64,000 bases of DNA from Perca fluviatilis (GCF_010015445.1 NC_053116.1:3074068-3138067), one strand, 5' to 3'; positions 1 through 11,725 are shown, counted from the first letter of the stretch. Notes: generated from the letters alone by a model not told the origin. Numbers and translations are program-made.

Positions 1-870
1 AGAATTAACTTTTGGTGGTGATAGCGTTAGCTTGCAGTGTTACTGTAACTACATATTAATATAGAGCGATAGTTACATGTTTAATCTTTAAATAACTTTA
101 GTTCCAGTGTAACAGGGACTTATTTAAGCTTCCACCCTGCAAATGGAGCATGACTCATCCATATTAGACAATGTTTTTACATGTTATATGTTAGCCAACA
201 ATAACATCCAGTCTCACAGCTATTCTGAACGCCTTAGCAAACCTCCGTTAATCCATTTGCTGGTTCATTAGGCCTATAGACCGATGAATAGGAGAGAAAA
301 CCCCCGAAGCCTATGATGATATAGCTTGCACCTCAAACTATGACTTAAAATCAATTAAAAAGAGTTCCACCTTTACCAGCTGTGAAACTATTAGGTTTTA
401 AATGCATAAGTAGTTATATATCATATTAAAATGGAAGTTTACTGTAGTAAAATTCAGTATTTTGTGTTTGTTACAATAAAATTTCCTAAAGATTTTTAAT
501 GCAAGACATATACTTACACACACTGTATACTTGTAAATATTCATCTAGTTTAGTAATAAGGTAGCCTAGTTTTTTTGAATAACAGGTTTACGTCCCTCTC
601 ACATGTTAATGTAAGGACTAGCTCTCTGGCCACTTAAGTGTTGTGCATCTATTAAATGAAGCTAGTGGTGAGTTAACATAATGACTACTTTCATTTCTCA
701 CTGTCCCTCTCTCTGAAATCTCACTGCAGATAGATAAAAAACAACAAAAAAGTGCAGTACGGGAGTATTTCGAGAAAAAAAATTATTAAAAATGATATTA
801 CTGTGTTGAAAGTTTTATTAAATAATTGCTTAAAGCATTTAAATAAAGTTTTGTGTTGGAGTTTGTAACA
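1..870. other. AT-rich stretch, no gene seen
   Basis: No reading frame with recognisable protein similarity and no RNA gene seen. The right part probably belongs to the hAT-like element that ends at 977, whose other end lies outside the window or is lost. Confidence 0.4.
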
Positions 871-879
871 TTCCATTTT

Positions 880-977
880 CATTTTCACTGTAAATTCATA
901 TCGGTTATCGGTTTCATTAACTACTAATAATCGGCATCGGTCGTAAAAAAAAAAAAAAAACTATCGGTCGATCCCTA
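880..977. mobile_element. Right end of a hAT-like element
   Basis: The stretch ends in ATCGGTCGATCCCTA, a terminus of the TAGGGATCGACCGAT type seen on fish hAT elements, preceded by an A-tract and TCGGT repeats. The matching left end is not visible in the window, so the target duplication cannot be checked. Confidence 0.5.
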
Positions 978-1152
978 CTGAAAAGTATTATTAAAAATGT
1001 ATATCTGTATTATCTGTGGTGTAGTGAGTGCATGAGTGTAGATGAATGTGTGAAAAACCAAGCAAACAGAAGTCAAACTACAACCTAAACCTAAAACAAA
1101 CCCTGTCTGGCTGTGAGGATCGAGAGACTCCAACTGCTCAGCTTCAGCCATC

Positions 1153-1345
1153 TTAACCCTCAAATTTGACCTGTTTTCCAAAAAGTTTCCATATCAGAAA
1201 ATTTGGGTTTCTTTCAACCACATTGTCAAAAAAAATAATGTGGACGGTTCTATAAAATAAATGATCAGTTCACTACTTTCATTGAATTTGAGTGTTGTAT
1301 TCAACTTTATAGAATTTTGAAAAAGAATTACACAAGAAACTTGAA
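1153..1345 (+). mobile_element. piggyBac-like non-autonomous element, left end only
   Basis: Begins with TTAA followed by CCCTCAAATTTGACC and the same subterminal sequence (AAAAGTTTCCATATCAGAAA, then TTTCTTTCAACCA) as the better preserved copies at 2254-4662, 7418-8047 and 51549-52037. The inner part fades into A-rich sequence and no right terminus was found. Confidence 0.6.
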
Positions 1346-1399
1346 AAGAATGGACAAAATGTCAAAAAAAAAGATTTTAAAAAGTGGGGGGGGAAAAAA

Positions 1400-2253
1400 G
1401 AACAAAAACGTCGGTCCGCGTACAGTAAAGGCTATGAGTCTGTGTTACCTTATTTGCCAGAAGCCTATGCATTTATCTGTTATGTCTGACAATTTGATGA
1501 ACAAAACATGTATATTATGCTTGAGTAAATAACAAAACTGGTTAAAACAATAATATTAATATTTAAATAAATCAGTGGGCGAGTCGGGTACAGGCCAACT
1601 CTGGAGATACAACTGAGATTAGCGCTCATATTCAAGTTTATGTTCAACGATTGTTTGGCAAATTGCTCTTAAACACATTTAGAGAGGGTATGAATCGCTA
1701 TTTTAACTCTCAACTCTTATCATTTTGGTGCTGGGGATTTTCTTTTGGGGCTGGCTTTAATCTCTTTGGGGGATTTTTTGCCAAAAACTCCTCTATGCAG
1801 GAACCCTGTCACCACAATGGTCTTCAAAATGACCATGCAAGAATCCATACGTGTCCATCAAGCTCCTTAAACCAACATTTGATACATGACAGTTATGTTC
1901 CGGTGCGGTGCGTATAGCGACGCGGTCAAAAACTATTTGTGCTCCTCTGACTAACAACACACCTTTTTTTATAGTTCCTACCTGAATAGACATGGGACTT
2001 TAAAAGCACAATAGTGACACCTAGTGGACAAGTTGTGTCCTACACACAAAACCTAAAAAATGGCTCTTACAGCTCTAGTTCTTTGGGTACTGAACCAAAA
2101 GTATGTTTTGGTTGGAACGCAGCTTTATATTTAGTTCTCTGTCCCAGTCAGTGAAGAATATAATGTAGACTCTGTGAAAACACTGTTTTCTCTCACCTCC
2201 TTATCTCTCATGTGCACTACATCTGAGATCTTTAACAGGGGGTCTGTGACCCA
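1400..2253. other. Intergenic, nothing identified
   Basis: Small frames only. A short T-rich patch at about 1735-1785 has no recognisable source. Confidence 0.4.
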
Positions 2254-2483
2254 TCAACCCTCCTGTTGTCCTCCTTGACCCATTTTCAAAAAGGTTTCTA
2301 TATCAGAAATGTGGGGTTTCTTTCAACCAAATAAAAAAGTAACGGGGATGGTTCCCTACAGCGCTCTTCACAAATGATCAGTTAACTACTTTCATTTAAA
2401 TTGAGTGTTTTACTCTAAAAAAAAAAAAAAAGAAAAAAGATAAAATTACCCTACGTTAAAAAAGTGACAAAAATATTGGACTA

Positions 2484-4255
2484 GAACTGCAAGCAGTTAT
2501 GAACGGGGTCCAAGCCTCCCCGGCGGCAGTCCCCCCTGGCGTGAGTCTCCCCTGAAGAGCCCACTGAAGCGGAGCCCCGAAAGGAGAACCCAAAGCACGA
2601 TGGCGGCGAGGCAAAAGTCAGGAAATTTGACCAAGTGCGAGGTCCAAAGTCTGTAGTGAATTGCAATTGCAAATTTCCTCTTCATCGCATAAAAGGCCAA
2701 AACACTTCTACCTCAATTATAGCGCCCCCCTAAAGGGCAATCATCACCAAATCTGGTGGAGAGCCGCAGAGTGGCATGTCGAACAATAATCTCAAGTTTC
2801 GTGATGATAGCATTTACTGCAGCAGAGATATTTCATTGCAAATTATTCCCATTTAAATGCATTGACTTATTTGCCAAAAGGCCTCTACATTCATTATAGC
2901 GCCCCCTAACGGCCGAGTTTCACCAAATTTGGTAGGGAGGGTTGGAGTGGGATGTCGAACAACAATACCAAGTTTTGCTCCGATAGCTATTAATTTGGCC
3001 GAGATATGCTAACATTCGTGTTTTGTTGCTAGCTACGAAAATTAGTTTGCTTGTAAATTGCGAATGGTGAAACGTAGCACAATTCTTTTGATAACTTTAG
3101 GTCAGGTCCGTATGGAGATGCTACCTGCCAAGTTTCATACCAATATCTTGCACAGCCTAGGACGAGTTCAAAACGCTGGTTTTGCGCATTGCGCGATATT
3201 GCGAAAAAACTTCTTAGCAGATGGGCGATGCCTACGTCATCAGACTCAAATGGATTCAAGGAACACGTGGATATAAGGGTTTCTAATCTGCGATGTAGAC
3301 TGTGGGAGTTATAGGCAAAAACACGTATTACGTCATTATAGCGCCACCTAGTGGTGCATGTGTGTAATTTTTGGTAGGTAAGGTCCATGACCCATTGTCC
3401 ATCTACGCTGTAAATTTTAAGTTGCCCACATTAGTGTAAGTGGTGAATCCAAACCTGGGTCCCATAGGCCATGCCCACTTTGACGAATCAGTACCCCACT
3501 GTAGGCGTGGCCTCAGGAGTGGGCCGAGATGGTACACTCAAAATTTCGTAAAAATCAGATGAGCCGTTCATGAGATATAAACTTTTTGTACTTGTAGCGC
3601 CCCCTAGTGGCCAATTTTTGTGAAACTGATTGGGGAGCCTTATGGGGTCATGCCGAACAAGATTCTAAAGATTCGCGATGATACCATTTATTTTGGCCGA
3701 GATATGGTAATGTTTGTGTCTTCGTAGCTAGCTACACAAATTTGGTTGTGCGTAATTCACGAAATTTTCATCAGACAAAAAGTCTTTTGATAACTTTTTG
3801 TCAGGTCGGTCTGGAGAGGCTACGTACCAAGTTTCATACAGATCGGTCGCACGGTCTAAAAGGGGTACGAAAAAGCAGGTTTACGATAAATCGCGATTTT
3901 TCACGCATAAAAGTCTAGGCGGAAATGGGCGTGGCCTATACCACGTGATTCAGCTGGATCCAGCTGGATTTGAATATCGGGTGTACGGTGGGAGAGATAT
4001 AAGGCCAAACACGTTTTTTCTGCTATAGTGCCACCTAGTGGTGTAAGTGGCTGAATTTTTTGGTCCGAGGTCCTTGCAGTGATCTGGACCAGTCCTGAAA
4101 ACGGCACCCCCACCATGTACGGTTTAGGCTGTAGCATGTGTTTTATCGGCGGAAGAATAAGAAACCTTAGGAAAGCATTAGGGTTCCACAGCCCTGCTGT
4201 GCGAACGGCGTAGCTTCGCTACCGCCGATTCTTCCAGCCTCGGGCTTGGACCCCT
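2484..4255. repeat. 1.8 kb interspersed repeat with inverted GGGTCCAAGCC ends
   Basis: The ends carry GGGGTCCAAGCC in opposite orientation (2505-2516 and about 4243-4254). Inside, related modules start at TATAGCGCCCCC (about 2716, 2895 and 3594). Two of them are close to 700 bp direct repeats, including the paired phrases GCTAGCTAC at about 3030 and 3728. Modules close with TATAGCGCCACCTAGTGG-type sequence near 3338 and 4025. No protein is encoded. The pattern is common in percomorph genomes, but I cannot name the family. Confidence 0.55.
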
Positions 4256-4349
4256 AAAAAATCTTCAAAAACATTGGGAAAAACACACACAAAAACATCA
4301 AAAGGCCTAGAAAAAGTCGATAACATCGGAAAAGTGAAAAAAAAAAACC

Positions 4350-4500
4350 TTGGTTAGGCGCGTGGTTAGCAAACCTGGTAGAGCAGCCGCCCATAGAGAG
4401 GTTCATTCCTTGACGCAGCGGCCGCAGGCTCGACTCCGATCTGCGGCCCTTTGCTGCTATCATTCCCCCGCTCGCTCCCCTTTCAAGTCTGAACTGTCCT
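4350..4500 (+). mobile_element. tRNA-derived SINE
   Basis: Contains a tRNA-like A-box region (GGTTAGCAAACCTGGTAGAG) and a B-box-like GGCTCGACTCCGATC, followed by CTGCGGCCCTTTGCTGC. This is the layout of a Pol III-derived fish SINE. A related copy in opposite orientation is at 7600-7738. Confidence 0.6.
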
Positions 4501-4662
4501 ATGCAAAAAATGGCCTGAAATACCCATACAAATATTTTTAAAAATAATTTAAAAAAACTTGGATAAAAGTGTCGGAAAGACGACCAAAACGTTGAAAAAA
4601 ATAAGTTAGTTTTCAATTTTGACCCAGAAATACCGTTGCATGGTCAATGGGACGAAGGTTAA

Positions 4663-5227
4663 AATATGTCTGAAAATATACATTAATATGAATCCAACAT
4701 ATGAATAGCAAAGATAAATTGGCCTATTTGTAGGAAAACAAAACATTTCATTTACACATCAGTGTTGTTGGATGCGCGAGATAAAGCGGTTTCCACACGA
4801 GGCGATTAGCTTCTCCTTCCTCACGTTAAAAGTTCAGTTCATTTTATCTTACGGGCCGGCTACATCGCAGTGTAACGTAGGCGGAGCGGATGTTCCAACA
4901 CTACACTTCCTCTATAATCTATGGAACTGGTGACCCTCGGACAGAGAGCAGCGTAGTGGAGCCTCTGCTCCGCAGAGATCTGCTCCGCAGACATCTGCTC
5001 TACAAACTTAAAAACAGGACAGTGTTCTATTTATATGTTTTACGCAAAGCTGTTTAACACATAAATGGATCATAAAGTGTCTGTACTTCTTTAAATTAAA
5101 CTACCGATACACAGGAAACAACTTAATGACTGTCAGTGAGCGTGTCGGCAGTTTCATTTTAAGCATTTCTGTTTTTATTTCTTGTTTCCCTCCCCTGTAT
5201 CCTCTGATAACAGCTGACAGTAGATAT
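4663..5227. other. Intergenic, nothing identified
   Basis: No coding or element signature found. A short CTGCTCCGCAGA repeat at about 4966-5003 is the only local structure. Confidence 0.4.
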
Positions 5228-6610
5228 GGGGCCTATTGCACAAAAGTAGAATAAAGAAATCCAGGATAAATGAAAAAGCGCAGCTTGACTTAGTGTGATC
5301 CACTCATCGCGGCTCAATCGGTTGCACGTTTGCCGAGCCAGGATAAGTCGGTGAAGCTATGTCAAGCCAGGTGTACATAGCTGGGATAAGTGCACGTTCA
5401 CGGATTTCTTAAATAGACCACGGTATCGATCACAGATTTACTGATGCAGAAATGGAAAAGACGTTTGCAGCATATGTTTCAACCGTTGAGCAGCAGCTTC
5501 TAATGGAAATTTACGAGGAGGTGAAACATATAATATATTATATATACTATATAATATGCAAAAAGGGAAATACGAAAAAAAGCCCGACAGACAATAAATA
5601 TATATAAAATACGTATGGATTTAAAAAAATCTACTCACTCCACGTTTTAATTGCTTTAATATGCTTGTTTTATGTGTTGGTTTTATTGCTGTATCTGTTT
5701 TTATGCGCCAAATGTGCTGGTTTTAGCGTAAAGTGTCTTTGAGTAGCCTGTAAAGCACTATATATATTAAAAAAAAAAAATCTTGTTCCTGGGAAATGGA
5801 CTAGGCTTAATTTCAAAGCTTATTCATAATGCGAGAATATGTTTTACAACCATATGCACAGATCTCCATAAGCTATGTCTAATTCTAAATATCTTTCTAC
5901 AATTTATGTTCATACAGAACAAGCATGACTGGACAAAAACTAGAAAAAGAAGTGACTTCAATACACGCGCTGTAAGCATATCTGTAAAACAATGTAGCCT
6001 GTTATTATTCATGTTTTTTTTTTCTCACTCCCAAGCTCCAAGGTGACGAGTGACAGCACTAAAATAAAAGGATTAAGAAGCTTTGTGGCGTTCCAACACA
6101 TTCTCACTCCCATTTGGTAAAAAAGGACGTTTGATCAGGTGCCATTGTCGTCGTTATTGATGCAAAAAGTCCGCTTTTAGAGTCCGCTGCACGGTGTGGG
6201 AGGATCCCCCTGCCTCCCCCCCGCCTCCCCGCGTTGCACGGGCGGGGGCACATTTTACCATTACCATCTCAACAACTGCAGTAGTAGGATTTAAATCAAA
6301 CTCGTGACAGCAATAGTGATGCATGTTAATAAAATGAAGCAGAACACATTCAGAAGACAACGGAATAACTGTTAAACACGTTTCTTTCGGATCAGAGCGG
6401 CAGCTGATTTAACACATCAGACTCCAGGATTAATCTTAGCCTGGCTGTTAGCCTGCTCTGGACCAGGCTAGCTGCAAAGAATAAATCGCCATGGTTACTT
6501 GGCTGGGCTTAATTCAACCTGCTTTTGTGCAACCAAGTCAAAGCTAAATTCATCCAGGATAACCTGAATATCCCGGCTTAATCCCTTATCCTGGTTTTGT
6601 GCAATACCCC
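5228..6610 (+). mobile_element. Harbinger-like element, decayed
   Basis: The left end reads GGGGCCTATTGCACAAAA and the right end TTTTGTGCAATACCCC, an inverted pair. Subterminal sequence mentions CCAGGATAA on both sides. The interior keeps a remnant resembling the Myb/SANT-like protein that accompanies Harbinger transposases (5434-5532). No DDE nuclease was seen, so this copy would depend on others. Confidence 0.6.
5434..5532 (+). pseudogene. Myb/SANT-like fragment of a Harbinger element
   Basis: A short open stretch reads RFTDAEMEKTF, then VEQQLLMEIYEEVKHI. This resembles the first helix of the Myb/SANT-like DNA-binding proteins encoded by Harbinger elements (related to NAIF1/MSANTD proteins), which usually begin F(S/T)xxE and carry LLxxxYEExK. 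Only about 33 residues are recognisable before sequence rich in TATA takes over; the rest of the domain is absent. It sits inside a pair of Harbinger-like termini, which supports the reading. I am moderately sure of the family and sure that it is not functional. Confidence 0.45.
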
Positions 6611-6659
6611 TCAGCTCTGTGCCGGCTCCAAAAAAACAGAAGAAACAACAACGATCCCA

Positions 6660-7300
6660 AAGCAAAGTTAAGTTAAGATAAGATATACTTTATTGTCCCC
6701 AAAGGGAAATTTGTTTTGGACTCTGTCCGTTCTGACAACACAAAATACAGAAAATAAGCACAAAACATGCTCTCATATACATTAGACAGGTACCTATATA
6801 GTACGCACATTAACTTCTCCTTTCAGTGTCAGTTTTTAAATGAACCCTGTATGTATTGCACAAAATCACACAATGCACTGACATAATGCACAACCCCAAT
6901 AGCCTACGTATTGCACAACGAACATATTGCACAACCCCAATAGCCAACATATTGCACAGGCGACACATTTCCACAAACTATGCACTACACAATGACTTAT
7001 TGAACAATCCAACAGCCCATGTATTGCACCACTAACATATTGCATAACCCCAATAACCTACTTATTGTACGATGACATCCTACACGTTAGTGTTGATAAG
7101 CTTAATGGACATGGGCACAAATGAGTGTTTATATTGGTTTAGCCTGCATTTAGGAACCCTGAATCTTCTACCAAATGGTAAAAGCTGACATTCTTGGTGA
7201 AGTATGTGGGTCGGATCGGGAACTATTTTTTGTGCCTGTCTGATAACCGACTGACTCAGCCATAACAACGCTCTGTATGGTTCAAACACACCTTGCTGTG
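6660..7300 (-). repeat. LINE 3'-end-like repeat
   Basis: Begins with AAGTTAAGATAAGATATACT, then TTTATTGTCCCCAAAGGGAAAT, the usual reversed tail of a common fish LINE 3' region. It continues with TATTGCACAAC-type short repeats (6845-7075) and a segment ending near 7300. No reverse transcriptase portion is visible. Confidence 0.4.
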
Positions 7301-7417
7301 CAAACTTATCTCCAATTATCTATTCATTATTCTTCTTCTTCTTTTGAGTTATATGGGACTTTTCTATACAAGCTGAAGTTATTATGACATGTACATCTCT
7401 GTCCCTTAAGGACTCAG

Positions 7418-8047
7418 TTAACCTTTGTGTTGTCTTCCCGTCAAACATCAAGCAACTTTTTGGTTTTCTGGGTCAAAATTGTAAATTAAAACTTTTTTTC
7501 AACGTTTTGGTCGTCTTTTTTGGACACTGTTGTCGCTCCCCCCCCGCCGATGTTTTTGTCCCTTTTTTCCCATTTAGGCCTTTAGTGAGGACAGCTTAGA
7601 AATTAAAGGGGAGAGAGAGGAGGGGGGGGGGGGACAACATGCAAGAGGATGCCGCAGGTCGGAATCAAACCTGCAACTTCTTCATTTTAGCCTCTTTATA
7701 TGGGCGCTTGCTCTACCACTAGGCCACCCAGGCACTCAGTTTTTGTCACTTTTTCCGATGTCTTTGTCGATTTATTCAGCGCCTTTTTACGTTTTTGAAG
7801 CTTTTTCCGATATTTTTGTCACCTTTTTCAACGTCCTTTTATCAATTTATTTCTCTCTAAACGCTATTAAACTGAATAAAACAACCAAATTCAATGAAAG
7901 TAGGGAACTGATCATTTATTTTACTTGTGAAGAGCATTGTAGATAACCATCCATGTTACTTTTCTTTGAAAATTTGGTTGAAAGAAAACCCAAATTTCTG
8001 ATATTGAAAATGGGTCCAATTTGACCCGAGGACAACAGGAGGGTTAA
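7418..8047 (+). mobile_element. piggyBac-like non-autonomous element
   Basis: TTAA occurs at both edges (7418-7421 and 8044-8047). The left terminus is CCTTTGTGTTGTCTTCCCG and the right terminus is GACCCGAGGACAACAGGAGGG. The interior is T-rich with repeated CGATGTTTTTGTC phrases and contains a SINE at 7600-7738. There is no transposase frame. Confidence 0.75.
7600..7738 (-). mobile_element. tRNA-derived SINE
   Basis: Read on the minus strand it gives GGTGGCCTAGTGGTAGAGCA (A-box region) and later GCAGGTTTGATTCCGACC (B-box), followed by TGCGGCATCC and a purine-rich tail. This is a Pol III promoter arrangement and matches the SINE at 4350-4500. Confidence 0.7.
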
Positions 8048-8565
8048 ACTGTGTAGATTGAGGTTGGATTACTCTTTTTGCGTTGTAAGAAAACATGTTT
8101 CTGGGGGTCTTGAGACGGTGAAGTGTGTTTTTCTAGAATGTAAAGAGTATAGTGTAAAAGAAAAGTAATGTTTGTTAGACTGACAGGGCTTGGAGTTGAG
8201 GCTTTTTCTGTTTTATCTTTGTTTGGACACAGTCGGAAACATCTGCAGGACTGGATGGAAGACTCTAGTTTAAACTTTGACGTGTGGAGGGCAGTAATAC
8301 GCTCAGCAGCATCTCCACTGCCGGTGTTATGTCCCTACTGGTTTCCACACTAATTGGTTTCCGTATGTTGGGTTTACCTAACAGCAGCAGTTGTTGATGC
8401 CTCTCGCCAGATTCGTCACACAATCACAAACACATTACTTGCGATTTTCAGGTCTCATCTCATATCTATTGCTGCGAATATGATTGTATAAATGAGCACT
8501 ACATCGCAGCCACATACAAAAAATAAATTTAAGAAAATACAATAATTGCAAGTTTGCGTGGGGTT

Positions 8566-8629
8566 GGTTTCGAACTGACGAAAGCAAAAACACATACTAT
8601 TCACGTCCGCAACTCTACACTGCGAGCTA
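8566..8629 (-). promoter_or_regulatory. tRNA-like Pol III promoter segment, left arm
   Basis: On the minus strand TAGCTCGCAGTGTAGAG (8613-8629) resembles an A box and GTTCGAAACC (8566-8575) a B box, about 40 bases apart. The flanks do not fold into a complete tRNA, so this looks like a tRNA-derived relic and not a gene. Confidence 0.45.
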
Positions 8630-8845
8630 CTCGAATTACTTTTGTTTCCAGTAGGCATTACTTAACTACGTCAGCATCCAGGTAACAGTTTGTTTTGGTT
8701 TGATCTGAAACAACTGGTTACTCCCATAGGCTGTATAAAACATTAACTCTTAGAAAATACACGATCGTATTTATCATGATTCTTTTCTCGCGGCTACGGC
8801 TATATTACCACTACATTACAACCCCTACAACATTACACATATGAC

Positions 8846-9124
8846 TAGGGCTGCTCCCTGTTAGTCAACTAATCGGTCGTTTTGGTCTTAGTCAACTTAG
8901 ATTTCTTTAGTCGAATAGTCATGTTTTATGCTTTTTCATGCTGAATGACTTATTTTCAAGAAACGTACGAGCACATCTCTGGTAAACACAAGAATTAAAG
9001 TGGTGCTTTTGCATGACTCTTTGTGGAGAAACTCAGATTTACAGATCTGACGATTAAATCAACAATATATTGAATTGAAAGAGTGTTAGTCGACTAAGAA
9101 TTTCTTCAATCGAGCACAGCCCTA
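8846..9124. mobile_element. hAT MITE, 279 bp
   Basis: Termini TAGGGCTG and CAGCCCTA, with an inner inverted TTAGTCAAC/GTTAGTCGAC theme. A perfect 8-bp target duplication CATATGAC flanks it (8838-8845 and 9125-9132), as expected for hAT. It is inserted in the left arm of foldback element 1. Confidence 0.9.
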
Positions 9125-9857
9125 CATATGACTATAAATACTTTTAAACAGTGATGATATAACTCGGACAAGCTAACACTGAGCCACATGAAAAGCTAAA
9201 ACAACTTGTTACCCTGGGCTTAATAGGCAGTGTTTTATTTTGAACCCAGAGAGAAACATATCGCCTGAGCTCAATGTTCCTTAAATCATTTTAATAACGT
9301 TATGCTGTGTTGGAGTTTGATTAGAACCATATACTGTAAATATTAACAGTATATAATTAGCTAGAACATCGCTTTGGTTAGAATCATTCGATAGACACAC
9401 AAGCTCAAAGAACACTGTATCGCAAGCACGTTTTGCAAACCCAGAGGTATGTTTTACTATTCAGTATAGGCCTACACAAAAGGAAGCTTTACTGTAAATC
9501 ATTACGTCCATGCCTTCAGAACTTGTGGGTAGAATAATACCACTTGTATTTGACTTTTCCTGGTTCAGTGGCTCGTACTGTATGTTTACAGTTTTATCTG
9601 AGTTAGCTAAATCGTCACTATTTAAAAAAAATCTTTTTGCCATAGACCTGTGTACTGTCGTAGGGGACTGTAATGTAGGCTACAGTGGTCAATATAGCCG
9701 TAGCCGCGAGGAAAGAAACGTGATAAATACATTTGGGTATTTTCTAAACTAAACCCAGGTAACCAGTTGTTTCAGATCAACTCAAGACAACATGTTACCT
9801 GGGTGCTGACGTAGTTCATTAATACATGACTGGAAAGCAGAAGATCCATGAGCTTCG

Positions 9858-9922
9858 TAGCTCACAGCGTAGAGCTGCTGTTAACAGGTGATATATGTTT
9901 TTTCCCTTGTGAGATCAAAACC
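9858..9922 (+). promoter_or_regulatory. tRNA-like Pol III promoter segment, right arm
   Basis: TAGCTCACAGCGTAGAG (9858-9874) is the mirror of the left-arm A-box region. GAGATCAAAACC (9911-9922) occupies the B-box position but is more decayed than the left copy. Confidence 0.4.
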
Positions 9923-10697
9923 ACCTCGACACAATCTTGCAATCATTATATTTTCTTAAATTAATTTTTTGTATGTGGCTGTGATGTACTGCTCACTTAT
10001 ACATTCATGTTCGCCGCAGTAGATCTGGGAAGAGATTTCAAAATCGGCAGTAATATGTTTGTGATTGTGTGACGAATCTGGCGAGAGAGGCAGCAACAAC
10101 TGCTGCTGTTAGGTAAACACAACATACGGAAACCAGTTAGTGTGGAAACCAGTAGGGACATAACACAGGGATCCTCCAACAACAACAAGAGGATATATGT
10201 GTGTAGAAGCTGAGCAACACGTTGCCAGGGAAACGTGTTCCGTTTTAAACCCGGTGTTATGTGCCTTCTGGTTTTTCCACCTACTGGTTTCCGAGCCTGT
10301 CCAGATGCCGTGTAACCCTATCAACCTACCCACGTCAACAGATTCGCTACATATTCATAAACATTTTACTGGCCTTTGCATGTTGCAACTCAAATAAAAA
10401 CTACACTGAACTGAACTGAATATCTGAGCCCTACATTACTATAACATTGTACAGCGGGAAAAATGTGTTTTAAAAGTTTTTAGGATGATCCTTGTCACGC
10501 TGGATTCCAACCTTCCTCAGCAAAAATAAAAACATACAGTCCGCTTCACTGTCCACTACACTATCACGTTAATCACATCAGTTGACAGGACATGACTTTG
10601 TTTTTTCTTTTTTCTCAGTAGGCCATGAATCACTGTTTACCTGAGTACTCCGAAACAACAGGTTACCTTGATTTAGGCTTAAAAACATAACTATATC

Positions 10698-11015
10698 ATG
10701 CACTCCAACCTTCTGCTACACCTCTGCACTATCCGTGTACAAGGATTTGTCAGAAATTATAGCAGGCAGCACACGGATTCTAAAACAATGGGTCTAAAAC
10801 AACTGGTTACTCTGGGCTGGAAACGTGATCTTGAGGCTCTCAAACAGCTAGGCTACAATAACAAGTTCCTTGGATTTATGAAAAGAAGCAATATTTCTAT
10901 TGACAAATGCCTAAATCTATGTTTCCCTACAACGTTATGTTTACGATGGAAAACAAGTGGAGAAAAATATTTAACAAATAAAAAGGATATGAAACCCCTG
11001 CTTTTCATTTTATGA
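10698..11015 (+). CDS. Uncharacterised 105-codon frame in foldback arm
   Basis: The frame starts at an ATG in the left arm of foldback element 2. Its later part (FLGFMKRSNISIDK) is the same sequence as a frame in the right arm (15112-15297, minus strand), which starts at the equivalent ATG and reads FLGFMKISNISIDM. The left copy has about 160 extra bases between the ATG and the shared part, so the two predicted proteins differ at their starts and ends. I recognise no domain. It may be an exon or decayed piece of a protein once carried by the element, or simply open by chance. Confidence 0.2.
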   Translation: MHSNLLLHLCTIRVQGFVRNYSRQHTDSKTMGLKQLVTLGWKRDLEALKQLGYNNKFLGFMKRSNISIDKCLNLCFPTTLCLRWKTSGEKYLTNKKDMKPLLFIL

Positions 11016-11725
11016 AATTAAACCTTACCATGTTCGCCAATATTCCCACACACCGTATTCCAACCTCATTTATCTTGCAATCAAGTGAAGCACACGGAGC
11101 TTGTTCTGAATTGGTTTGAAACAACTTGCAACGATGCACTCTTAAGACAAGTGTTGTAAACAACGTTCACCTTTCATCTTACACCAATTTCAAAACTGAT
11201 CTTCTGATATCCGGGTGCATAGGTGACAATACAGCGCTCTAGAGTGCGACCAAATTTGTAAGGGTGCAACTAAGATTTTTCCTAGGTCGCACCGGTGCAC
11301 CTAACGTCCTCGCATCCGCTGCCTCTCCACGAACGAAGCAATGTCGTTTATATGGATATGGTTTAATGTTACGTTACATGACCCATTCCTTCTGTAAAGC
11401 CGTGCCTGTGTTTGGATCTCTCCTCCACGCAGCCCCGCCCCCATTCACTCACACACGGCTCCCCTGCAACATGTAGAGACACAGCGCCGCCAGTCCAAAC
11501 TGCTGACATTTGTCTACAGTTATAATAGTTATTAACATAGCTGTATATTGTTAAGTATGAGAGGGAAACCTTTATTGGTACAAGTGTTTCCGCTGGTAAC
11601 TCTCTGTTATTGCGGCTGCCATGGCGAAAAACACAGAAGAAGTTATTGAATGGAACTAACTTTATTTCGTTGAGTAATAGCGTGTGAGACGGAGCCTACT
11701 GGACCTGGGCGAGAGATGTGACCCA

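Larger units (their letters stand above)
2254..4662 (-). mobile_element. piggyBac-like element split by another repeat
   Basis: The left edge is a decayed TTAA (TCAA at 2254-2257) followed by CCCTCCTGTTGTCCTC. The right edge has TGACCCAGAAA and then GGTTAA, with TTAA at 4659-4662. Both ends match the copy at 7418-8047, read in the opposite direction. The middle is displaced by an unrelated repeat (2484-4255), and a tRNA-derived SINE lies at about 4350-4500. No transposase remains. TTAA targets and these termini fit the piggyBac superfamily; the family itself is inferred. Confidence 0.6.
8321..10170. mobile_element. Foldback element 1 with long inverted arms
   Basis: The left end CCGGTGTTATGTCCCTACTG is mirrored at the right by CAGTAGGGACATAACAC. 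The inverted arms continue inward for roughly 500 bp: 8321-8837 pairs with about 9640-10170, interrupted on the left by the hAT MITE at 8846-9124. Weaker pairing continues to about 9185 and 9560. No protein is recognisable. Each arm carries a tRNA-like segment. The termini resemble those of foldback element 2 immediately downstream. Confidence 0.75.

Noticed and set aside
8560..8640. Functional tRNA gene in the foldback arm
   Set aside because: A and B boxes are suggestive, but the stems do not pair into a cloverleaf and the right-arm copy is decayed.
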